NCBI GenBank assembly: GCA_013695575.1
Contig: JACDAF010000354.1
Span: 1-6,418 of the forward strand
Source: Chloroflexota bacterium
GTDB taxonomy: Bacteria; Chloroflexota; Limnocylindria; P2-11E
Length of the DNA: 6,418 nt
Reading direction: 5' to 3'
In this document: positions 1-5,665 of the stretch, one piece after another
Numbering within the stretch: position 1 is the first letter of the stretch
How the letters are laid out: each line of letters starts with the position of its first letter
The notes under the pieces: generated by a model
Told to the model about the DNA's origin: nothing
Database searches by the model: none
The model's input: the letters and a program-made list of their open reading frames with translations, nothing else
Translations under genes and position numbers: made by a program

Positions 1-961
1 GGGTAGATTCATCGTCCGCCGCCTGCTCCAGGCGATTCCCACCGTTCTTGGCATCCTCGTCATCACCTTCGTCCTGACCCGGCTGTCGCCGTCCGACCCG
101 ATCGCGCTCATGTACGCGAACCAGCCAGAGGTGTCTCCCGAGCAGCTGGCTTCCATCCGCGAGACGTACGGCTTGAACGACCCGCTCCCGCTGCAGTTCG
201 TCCGCTGGGTCGGTCGCGTCCTGACGCTCGACTTCGGCGAATCATTCTTCTACCACCGTCCGGTCATCGAGCTCCTCGCCGAGCGCATCCCGAACAGCCT
301 CCAGCTGTCACTCGCGGGCCTGCTCGTTGCGGTGTTGATCGGCCTCCCGCTCGGCGTGCTCGCCGCGCTTCATCGCGGCCGCTTCCCGGACCACGTCATT
401 CGGGTGGTATCCGTCAGCCTCAACGCGGTGCCGGACTTCTTCCTCGGGCTGCTCATCATCCTGTTCTTCGCGATCAACCTACGGTGGCTCCCGGCAGGCA
501 GCATGAACGTGGTCGGGGAGCAGTGCACGTTCTGCTGGGATCGCGGCTGGCATCTCATCGGGCCGGTGCTGCTGGCGGCGACCGCGGGCATCGCGGCGCT
601 GCCGCGGTTCATGCGCGCGGAGATGATCGAGATCCTGAGCCAGGACTACATGCGCACGGCGCGCAGCAAGGGACTGCGCGAGAGGGTGGTCGTCGCCCGC
701 CACGCGTTCCGCAACGCCCTCATCCCCATCGTCACGCTGTTCGGCGGCGTCCTCACCATCCTCGTGAGCGGCAGCGTGATCATCGAGGTGGTGTTCAACT
801 GGCCGGGCCTCGGCCGGCTCGTCTTTGACGCGGCGAACGCGAAGGATTACCCGATCGTGCAGGCTGCCGTGCTGTTCGCGAGCCTGCTGCTGGTCCTCTC
901 GTACATCCTTCGCGACCTCGCGTACGCGTGGGTCGACCCGCGCATCAAGCTCGGCCGGTAA
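1..961 (+). CDS. DppB-like ABC transporter permease (5' end cut by window)
   Basis: Inner-membrane permease of a dipeptide/oligopeptide/nickel-type ABC importer. It would pair with the next gene product to form the channel and be driven by two ATPases not present here. The open frame is continuous from base 2, with 36 codons before the first ATG at 110, beginning GRFIVRRLLQ, which is the usual DppB N-terminus (short basic stretch, then a first membrane helix). Base 1 is g, so the preceding codon could be the start ATG or GTG; probably only one codon is missing. The 319 visible residues match the family length. Six hydrophobic segments are visible, near residues 8-27, 99-123, 132-158, 185-201, 238-264 and 283-309. 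The cytoplasmic EAA-type loop that contacts the ATPase lies around 205-245 (SQDYMRTARSKGL then FRNALIP). The C-terminus YAWVDPRIKLG is typical. A CxxC pair (visible residues 175 and 178) sits in the loop between segments 3 and 4. The stop is TAA at 959-961. Family and role are secure; the substrate is unknown. Confidence 0.95.
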   Translation, partial: GRFIVRRLLQAIPTVLGILVITFVLTRLSPSDPIALMYANQPEVSPEQLASIRETYGLNDPLPLQFVRWVGRVLTLDFGESFFYHRPVIELLAERIPNSLQLSLAGLLVAVLIGLPLGVLAALHRGRFPDHVIRVVSVSLNAVPDFFLGLLIILFFAINLRWLPAGSMNVVGEQCTFCWDRGWHLIGPVLLAATAGIAALPRFMRAEMIEILSQDYMRTARSKGLRERVVVARHAFRNALIPIVTLFGGVLTILVSGSVIIEVVFNWPGLGRLVFDAANAKDYPIVQAAVLFASLLLVLSYILRDLAYAWVDPRIKLGR

Positions 962-967
962 GAGCGG

Positions 968-1885
968 GTGTCGATGGCTGAGCGATCCGGAAGGGACCTG
1001 AGCCGCGGCTTTTGGAGTGACACGCTCTCCCGCCTGCGGCGGGATCCGACGACGATGGCGGCGATCGTCGTCCTGGGGATGCTGGTCGGACTCGCTCTGG
1101 CGGCCGACGTGCTGGCGCAGCACCTCTTCCGCACGAGCTTCAGTGCGCTCGACCTGCCACGCTCGTTCGACAAGCCAAGCCTCGAGGAGCCGCGGATGTG
1201 GTTCGGGCTCGACGCGCTCGGGCGCAGCGAGGTCGTCCGGATGCTCTACGGCGGCCGGGTGTCGCTCTTCGTCGGCACGTTCGGCTCGCTCGTCGCCCTG
1301 ACGATCGGTCTCGCGGTGGGCATGACCGCCGGCTACTTCGGGGGCTGGTGGGACGATGTCGCGGTCTGGGCCATCACGACCATCGAGAGCATCCCGCTCA
1401 TCTACTTCCTCATCATGATCGGGCTCTACTTCCGGCTCGACGCCCTGTCGCTCACAGTGTTCATCGGCGCGATCGCGTGGCTCAGCGCGGCCAACCTCGC
1501 CCGCGGCCAGACCATCTCGCTCCGGGAGCGTGAGTACGTCACCGCCGCGCGAACGATCGGCGCGTCGCCCTGGGGCATCATCCTGAGGCACATCTTTCCG
1601 AACGTGCTGCCGCTCATGATCGTCGTGCTCATGCTCGCGGTCGGCGGAACGATCCTCGCCGAGTCCGCGATCTCGTTCCTCGGGTTCGGCATCCAGCCCC
1701 CGCAGCCGAGCTGGGGCAACATGCTGAGCGGCGCGACGCAGTACTACTTCAAGGGACCGCACCTGATCCTCTTCCCGGGCGCCGCCATCACGCTGACCGT
1801 CCTGTGCGTCTTCCTGATCGGTGATGGCCTGCGCGACGCGCTCGATCCGCGCCTTCGCGGCAGCGAGTCGATCGCGAGGCGGTGA
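968..1885 (+). CDS. DppC-like ABC transporter permease
   Basis: Second membrane subunit of the same importer, 305 residues from GTG 968. ATG 974 is an equally reasonable start two codons later; neither has a strong Shine-Dalgarno. It begins six bases after the DppB-like stop, so the two are surely co-transcribed. A cytoplasmic N-terminus with RRDP (24-27) leads into the first helix (about 30-50). The family motif before helix 2 appears as GLDALGRSEV (80-89), a divergent form of the usual GTDxxGRD, and is followed by LYGGRVSL. The EAA-type loop is at 178-219 (REREYVTAARTIGAS, then HIFPNVLP). AESAISFLGFGIQPPQPSWG (231-250) and GDGLRDALDPRLRG (285-298) are hallmark DppC/OppC segments. The gene is complete. 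Its stop TGA 1883-1885 overlaps an in-frame GTG of the next gene. The permease call is secure. Peptide, opine, nickel or glycoside-type substrates cannot be told apart from permeases alone. Confidence 0.96.
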   Translation: MSMAERSGRDLSRGFWSDTLSRLRRDPTTMAAIVVLGMLVGLALAADVLAQHLFRTSFSALDLPRSFDKPSLEEPRMWFGLDALGRSEVVRMLYGGRVSLFVGTFGSLVALTIGLAVGMTAGYFGGWWDDVAVWAITTIESIPLIYFLIMIGLYFRLDALSLTVFIGAIAWLSAANLARGQTISLREREYVTAARTIGASPWGIILRHIFPNVLPLMIVVLMLAVGGTILAESAISFLGFGIQPPQPSWGNMLSGATQYYFKGPHLILFPGAAITLTVLCVFLIGDGLRDALDPRLRGSESIARR

Positions 1886-1890
1886 GCATG

Positions 1891-1897
1891 AAGGAGG
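1891..1897 (+). promoter_or_regulatory. Strong Shine-Dalgarno deciding the cyclase start
   Basis: AAGGAGG lies 5 bases upstream of ATG 1903. The earlier in-frame candidates (GTG 1882, overlapping the permease stop as GTGA, and ATG 1888) have no comparable site, and this SD would lie inside their coding sequence. This favours initiation at 1903, which also gives the usual N-terminus of the family. Confidence 0.8.
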
Positions 1898-1902
1898 AGG
1901 CG

Positions 1903-2859
1903 ATGTCCGATACCGACGCGGACCTCATCGCGCTGTTCGACCGCGTGAACAACGCCGGCCGCTGGGGCCAGGACGACGAGCTCGGGACGCTGAACCACAT
2001 CACGCCCGCCAAGCGCCGTTCGGCGGCGGGGCTGGTGCGGACCGGCGAGGTCGTCTCGCTCGCTCATCCGATCTCTCCAGGCGAAGCGGGACCTGACGGG
2101 CGGATGCGGCTCGAGCCTCAGTACGGCCGTCCGCCGGAGGCGTCGGGCGTCCCGTGGAGCGCAGGTGACCGCCTCACCGTCGAGGTCCATGCCTCGGCGC
2201 TCACACACGTCGACTGCGTGAGCCACATCGCGAGCCTCGATCAACGCGTCTACAACGGGCGCGGCTTCGACGACGTGGCCGGTGCTGCCGGCGTCTCGCA
2301 CGGGTCGGTCTACGCGCAGCGCGGCGGCATCGTGACTCGTGGCGTGCTCCTCGACCTTCCCGCGGCGCTCGGCCTTCGTTGGCTCGAGCCAGACCGGCCG
2401 GTCACGGTCGCGGACCTCGAGGCGGCGGAGGGGCACGGTGGCGCGCGGGCCGGGAGCGGCGACGTCCTCGTCCTGCGGGTCGGCGCGGAGCCACGGATCG
2501 CGGACGGCCCGGGCGGGATCGTGCTGTCGCCCGGCCCCGACGCCGGGGCCATCGCGTGGCTGCACGAGCGCGAGATCGCGGCATGGGCGGGCGACGCGCC
2601 CGACCGAGTGGACGCGCGTGGCGCGCGCCTGCTGGCGGGGATGGGCCTCGGTGGCGAGGCGGCGACGAGCCGCTTCATGTTCCCGCTCCACCAGGTCGGC
2701 ATCCCCGCGATGGGACTCGTGCTCTTCGATCACTGCAGCGTGGAGCCGCTCTCGGACATCTGCGCACGCCTGGGCCGCTACGAGTTCCTCTTCGTCGCGG
2801 CGCCGCTGCCGATCAGAGGAGCCACCGGATCAGCGGTCAACCCGCTCGCGATCTTCTGA
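1903..2859 (+). CDS. Cyclase-family metal-dependent hydrolase (kynurenine formamidase/isatin hydrolase-like)
   Basis: A 318-residue protein of the cyclase family (Pfam PF04199 type). Members hydrolyse amide or cyclic amide bonds, as in N-formylkynurenine or isatin, at a metal site; most act in the cytoplasm. The N-terminal NNAGRWGQDDELGTLNHITP (16-35) is diagnostic of the longer bacterial subfamily. The metal-binding segment is HASALTHVDCVSH (96-108): His96, His102, Asp104 and His108 are present, with the subfamily spacing HxxxxTHxDxxxH instead of the classical HxGTHxDxPxH. VYNGRGFDD (116-124) follows, then SPGPDAGAIAWLHEREIAAW (209-228), PLHQVGIPAMGL (261-272) and the family C-terminus GATGSAVNPLAIF (306-318). 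The start is set by the SD at 1891-1897, although a GTGA overlap at 1882 permits a 325-residue form. The gene lies directly after two permease genes, so its substrate may be what the transporter imports (inference). The true substrate is not determinable; annotations such as arylformamidase would be overprecise. Confidence 0.9.
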   Translation: MSDTDADLIALFDRVNNAGRWGQDDELGTLNHITPAKRRSAAGLVRTGEVVSLAHPISPGEAGPDGRMRLEPQYGRPPEASGVPWSAGDRLTVEVHASALTHVDCVSHIASLDQRVYNGRGFDDVAGAAGVSHGSVYAQRGGIVTRGVLLDLPAALGLRWLEPDRPVTVADLEAAEGHGGARAGSGDVLVLRVGAEPRIADGPGGIVLSPGPDAGAIAWLHEREIAAWAGDAPDRVDARGARLLAGMGLGGEAATSRFMFPLHQVGIPAMGLVLFDHCSVEPLSDICARLGRYEFLFVAAPLPIRGATGSAVNPLAIF

Positions 2860-2880
2860 CGCGTGCGTAGGTAGCACGCG
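2860..2880 (+). terminator. Hairpin directly after the cyclase stop codon, possible terminator
   Basis: CGCGTGC (2860-2866) and GCACGCG (2874-2880) form a perfect 7-bp GC-rich stem with a 7-base loop, starting on the base after the TGA at 2857-2859. No T-run follows, so it is not a classical intrinsic terminator. U-poor hairpins at gene ends are common in high-GC bacteria. It could end the transporter-cyclase transcript or protect its 3' end. Confidence 0.4.
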
Positions 2881-2969
2881 CGCTCGCGACTGCGAACATA
2901 CGATCATCTGCTGATCCTCAGGCGCTCGCCGTACCATGATCCAAGAGACTGGCGCCCCCGGAGGTCGAG
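2881..2969 (+). promoter_or_regulatory. Upstream region of the gentisate dioxygenase-like gene, with dyad
   Basis: Non-coding leader between the hairpin and the dioxygenase start. It contains an AT-richer patch at about 2895-2916 with a weak -10-like TACGAT (2899-2904), for which I see no convincing -35. GATCA (2902-2906) and TGATC (2912-2916) form a 5-5-5 dyad that overlaps the putative -10, and the ATGATC at 2936-2941 is a further inverted copy of GATCAT at 2902-2907. A repressor operator is possible but unproven. A good Shine-Dalgarno, GGAGG (2960-2964), lies 5 bases before ATG 2970. Confidence 0.3.
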
Positions 2970-4043
2970 ATGGCGGTCAAGACACACACGGTCGAGGTCG
3001 GCTACGACGAGTTCTGCGGCGCGCTCGCCGCCAAGGATCTGCAGCCGCTCTGGACGCAGTCCGGCAAGCTGATGCCGAAGCAGCCCCGGCCGACGACGGT
3101 GCCCTGGCTCTGGAAGTGGGACACCATCTTCGCCCTCGCGGAGCGCGCCGGAGAGCTCATCACCGTGAAGCGTGGTGGCGACCGCCGCGTCCTCGCGCTC
3201 GCGAACCCCGGCCTCGATGGACAGCCATACACGAGCTCCACGCTCTGGGGCGCGATCCAATACCTGGGTCCGCGCGAGTCAGCGCCAGCACACCGCCACA
3301 CGCCGTCCGCCATCCGATTCGTCATGCAGGGCGAGGGCGTCTGGACGACGGTGAACGGCGACTCGTGCGAGATGCGGCCCGGCGACCTCGTGCTCACGCC
3401 GAACTGGGCCTGGCACGACCACCACAATGAAGGTGACTCACCGATGGTCTGGTTCGACGGCCTCGACCTGCCCTTCGTTGGAATGATGGAGGCGGTCTTC
3501 TTCGAGAACCACCCGGACCTGCGCCAACCGATCACCGATCACAACGGATCGGAGCGCCGCTACGGCGGGCGCGCACTGCGGACCCGCTCGATCGGTGGGC
3601 CGCTCCCGCACTCTCCATTGCTGCGCTACCCCTGGGCGGAGACGGACCGCGCGCTCGCGGAGACCCTCGCGGCGGAGGGCGGACCGATGGTCAGCCTTGA
3701 GTACACGAACCCCCTCGACGGCCGGCCCGCGATCCCGACGTTCTCGTCGGAGATGCACCGGCTCGCGCCCGGCGGCCACACCAGGCCGCATCGGAAGGTC
3801 GGCTCCTCGGTGTACGTCGTGCACCACGGCAACGGCACGACGATCGTGAACGGCCAGCGCTTCGACTGGTCTCCGGGCGATATCTTCGTGACCCCGTCGT
3901 GGTCGATCGTGGAGCACCAGAGCGCGGAGCAGGCGGACCTCTTCTCGATCAGCGACCGCCCGATCCTCCAGGCGCTGCACCTCTACCGTGAGGCCGAGCT
4001 CGAGGAGCCGCAGGAGGTCATCGCGACCTTCGAACCGAAGTGA
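2970..4043 (+). CDS. Gentisate 1,2-dioxygenase-family bicupin dioxygenase
   Basis: A 357-residue cytosolic non-haem Fe(II) ring-cleaving dioxygenase, the normal length for gentisate 1,2-dioxygenases, which open gentisate to maleylpyruvate; salicylate and 1-hydroxy-2-naphthoate dioxygenases are close relatives. The N-terminal cupin (about 97-165) has the iron ligands His108 and His110 in PAHRHTPSAIRF and His149 in PNWAWHDHHNEG. Their 2- and 39-residue spacings match salicylate 1,2-dioxygenase (His119, His121, His160). GEGVWTTVNG and MRPGDLVLTP are standard cupin strands. The C-terminal cupin (about 259-327) reads TRPHRKVGSSVYVV, then FDWSPGDIFVTPSW and His316. The second His of its HxH is Lys276, so this half probably binds no metal, as is usual in the family. 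The start has an SD (2960-2964) at 5-base spacing. The stop TGA overlaps the GTG of the next gene, indicating translational coupling. Family assignment is firm; gentisate as substrate is likely but not proven, because no fumarylpyruvate hydrolase is visible. Confidence 0.9.
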   Translation: MAVKTHTVEVGYDEFCGALAAKDLQPLWTQSGKLMPKQPRPTTVPWLWKWDTIFALAERAGELITVKRGGDRRVLALANPGLDGQPYTSSTLWGAIQYLGPRESAPAHRHTPSAIRFVMQGEGVWTTVNGDSCEMRPGDLVLTPNWAWHDHHNEGDSPMVWFDGLDLPFVGMMEAVFFENHPDLRQPITDHNGSERRYGGRALRTRSIGGPLPHSPLLRYPWAETDRALAETLAAEGGPMVSLEYTNPLDGRPAIPTFSSEMHRLAPGGHTRPHRKVGSSVYVVHHGNGTTIVNGQRFDWSPGDIFVTPSWSIVEHQSAEQADLFSISDRPILQALHLYREAELEEPQEVIATFEPK

Positions 4044-4735
4044 GCCAGTTGGCTGACGCCGCGCCGGGCGAGGCCGCGGCGAACGAGCTCGAGCGGCTGT
4101 CCCGGGAGCTGCTCGCTGCTCTTGCCCCCGCCCGTGACGACGAGCGGTACACGGCTCCGGAAAGTGGGAGCTGGTCCGCGATCGAGGTGCTCGCGCACGC
4201 GGTCGAGTTCGTCCCGTACTGGGCCGAGCAGGCCGCAGGTGTCTCGGCGCGCGACGATGGCGGCGACCGGCCCTTCGGCCGGACCCACGACGATCCGGCA
4301 CGCATCGCCGCTGTCCGCGAGCACACGAAGGACCGCTACGAGGCGCTCGCCCTGCGCCTCGACGAGGTCGTCCGGTCGTCGACGACGACGCTGCGCGCGA
4401 TCCCACGCGAGGGCTGGACGCGAACGGCCGTCCACGCCCGGCGCGGGTCCATGTCGGTCGAGCAGATCGTCCGGCAGTTCCTGCTCGACCACCTCACGGA
4501 GCACACGGCCCAGGCCGCCGCCGCCGTCGCGCGAAACGATCAGCCTGCTGAGGGTGACGTGACGAAGGTCTTTCATTGCGGCGAGCTGAAGGAGGGCTGC
4601 GCGGAGGTCATTCGAGGCTCATCGACCGAGGACGTCGTGGCACAGGCCAAGCGCCATGCCGAGAAGGAGCACGGGCACACCGAGCATCCCGCTGACAAGG
4701 TCGCTCAGGTGATCGCGAGGATCCGCGACGAATAG
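4040..4735 (+). CDS. DinB-like (maleylpyruvate isomerase-like) domain fused to DUF1059
   Basis: A 231-residue two-domain protein. Residues about 14-165 form a DinB/YfiT-type helical bundle: SGSWSAIEVLAHAVEF (42-57) carries His53, and DHLTEHTAQ (150-158) carries His151, His155 and Gln158, i.e. the HxxxHxxQ motif. These three His are the expected metal triad of the superfamily. It includes mycothiol-dependent maleylpyruvate isomerase, whose Corynebacterium ligands are His52, Glu144 and His148 with the same 4-residue step. Residues 176-231 are a DUF1059 domain (KVFHCGELKEGC, then VIRGSSTEDVVAQA) with Cys180, Cys187 and a His-rich tail (206, 211, 213, 216). DUF1059 is normally a short stand-alone protein of unknown function. 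The GTG 4040 start overlaps the dioxygenase TGA and has no good SD of its own (an AGGAGG lies 22 bases away), so translation is probably coupled. A role in maleylpyruvate isomerisation is an inference from position and fold. It could also be a DinB-like thiol transferase of unrelated function. Confidence 0.83.
   Translation: MSQLADAAPGEAAANELERLSRELLAALAPARDDERYTAPESGSWSAIEVLAHAVEFVPYWAEQAAGVSARDDGGDRPFGRTHDDPARIAAVREHTKDRYEALALRLDEVVRSSTTTLRAIPREGWTRTAVHARRGSMSVEQIVRQFLLDHLTEHTAQAAAAVARNDQPAEGDVTKVFHCGELKEGCAEVIRGSSTEDVVAQAKRHAEKEHGHTEHPADKVAQVIARIRDE
4550..4561 (+). promoter_or_regulatory. Possible internal start at the DinB/DUF1059 junction
   Basis: GTG 4559-4561, codon 174 of the fused gene, is exactly where a stand-alone DUF1059 protein would begin (M-T-K-V-F-H-C). 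GAGG (4550-4553) lies 5 bases upstream, the same spacing as the SDs of two other genes in this window. The GTG continues as GTGA, so a TGA in another frame (4560-4562) overlaps it. This is the same stop/start arrangement seen at 1882 and 4040. It may be a remnant of a former gene boundary or a live internal start. Confidence 0.4.
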
Positions 4736-4822
4736 GACCCGCGGCGAACGAGCCGCCCTTCGTCGCATTGATCGGCTGGCTGACTGTCAGTGGGTCTTGG
4801 TCACTCGCAAGGTCTCGCGCCT
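4736..4822. other. Convergent intergenic spacer
   Basis: Spacer of 87 bases between the ends of the DinB-DUF1059 gene (+) and the rhodanese gene (-). It contains a short GC stem, GCGGC (4741-4745) with GCCGC (4752-4756) and a 6-base loop, directly after the + strand stop, and a small palindrome CTGAC-T-GTCAG (4780-4790). Neither has an adjacent T-run. A bidirectional terminator is expected here, but none can be called with confidence. Confidence 0.4.
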
Positions 4823-5665
4823 TCACCGCTCGATCGGAGCACCGATGAGGCTTCCCCACTCCGTCCAGGAGCCGTCGTAGTTGCGCACGTGCTCGTGGCC
4901 CAAGAGCTGTGTCAGCACGAACCAGGTGTGCGCCGAACGCTCGCCGATCCGGCAGTACGCCACGACCTCGCGATCCGGCGTCACCCCGGCGCTCTCGTAT
5001 ACGCGACGGAGGTCGCCCGGGGCCTTGAATCGGCCATCCTCCGCGACGGCGCTGGCCCACGGCACGTTCGCGGCACCCGCGATGTGACCCGCACGCTGCG
5101 CGCCCTCCTGCGGCAGATTCTCGGGAGCGATGAGCTCGCCCGAGTACTCCTTCGGCGAGCGGACATCGATGAGGGTGGCATCACGGTGCATGACGCGCTC
5201 GAGCACCTCGTCCCGAAGCGCTCGGATCGCGCGGTTCGGCTGCCCTGCCCGGTACTCCGTCCGCTGGTATGACGGCGATTCGTTCGTCAGCTCGCGCCCC
5301 TCGGCGACCCACTTCGCGCGGCCCCCGTTCACGAGCACGACGCGCTCGTGGCCGTAGTACTTCAGGAGCCAGAAGAACCACGCCGCGAACCAGTTGTTGT
5401 TGTCGCCGTAGATCGCGATCGTGGTGTCGCGGGTGACGCCGGATCGTGAGAGGAGCTCCTCGAGCTGACGCTGGTCCAGCACATCGCGGACCGGGTGCTG
5501 CTGCAGGTCCTTACGCCAATCGAGGCCGATGGCTCCGGAAACGTGACCCTGACCGTAGGAAGCCGTGTCAACGTCTACCTCGAAGACCCGGACACCGGCG
5601 TCGCGCGCGTGGGCTGCCAACCAATCGGTCTCGACGAGCGCGTCGGGTCGTGCGTAGGCGGGCAT
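4823..5665 (-). CDS. Thiosulfate sulfurtransferase (tandem rhodanese)
   Basis: A 280-residue two-domain rhodanese, the usual length for the family. It transfers sulfane sulfur from thiosulfate (or a related donor) to cyanide or thiol acceptors through a cysteine persulfide, in the cytoplasm. The N-terminal inactive rhodanese domain (about 11-125) has VFEVDVDTASYGQGHVSGAI (27-46) and IYGDNNNWFAAW (85-96), where an Asp occupies the position of the catalytic Cys. The active domain (about 150-278) has LIDVRSPKEYSGE (165-177), AGHIAGAANVPW (192-203) and the active-site loop YCRIGERSAHTW (237-248) with Cys238. NYDGSWTEWGSLIGAPIE (262-279) closely follows the actinobacterial CysA/SseA-type enzymes. 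ATG 5665 has a strong SD, GGAGGAG (5676-5670), 4 bases away. The CRIGER loop favours thiosulfate over mercaptopyruvate (CGxGVT type). No sulfur-metabolism neighbour is visible. All key residues are intact. Confidence 0.95.
   Translation of the reverse strand: MPAYARPDALVETDWLAAHARDAGVRVFEVDVDTASYGQGHVSGAIGLDWRKDLQQHPVRDVLDQRQLEELLSRSGVTRDTTIAIYGDNNNWFAAWFFWLLKYYGHERVVLVNGGRAKWVAEGRELTNESPSYQRTEYRAGQPNRAIRALRDEVLERVMHRDATLIDVRSPKEYSGELIAPENLPQEGAQRAGHIAGAANVPWASAVAEDGRFKAPGDLRRVYESAGVTPDREVVAYCRIGERSAHTWFVLTQLLGHEHVRNYDGSWTEWGSLIGAPIER

Noticed and set aside
479..1762. Long open frame (427 codons) on the - strand
   Set aside because: It lies antisense to both permease genes. Its product is rich in Arg, Asp, Glu and His without domain-like patterns, as expected from the complement of GC-rich coding DNA.
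1744..2733. Open frame of 329 codons on the - strand
   Set aside because: Antisense to the end of the DppC-like gene and the cyclase gene, with low-complexity composition and no recognisable motif.
2936..3430. Open frame on the + strand starting in the gap before the dioxygenase
   Set aside because: It overlaps the dioxygenase gene in another frame, lacks a ribosome site and is Arg-rich; the dioxygenase frame has clear cupin motifs and an SD.
3438..4406. Open frame of 322 codons on the - strand
   Set aside because: Antisense across the dioxygenase and DinB genes, with an Arg/Pro/Ser/Ala-rich start and no domain signature; a GC-driven shadow.
4122..4562. Alternative + strand frame inside the DinB gene
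   Set aside because: The product is Ser/Arg/Pro-rich with no motif. Only its TGA at 4560-4562 is of interest, as part of the GTGA at the fusion junction.
4780..4790. CTGAC-T-GTCAG palindrome as a terminator
   Set aside because: A 1-base loop cannot form and no T-run follows; at most a chance dyad in the convergent spacer.
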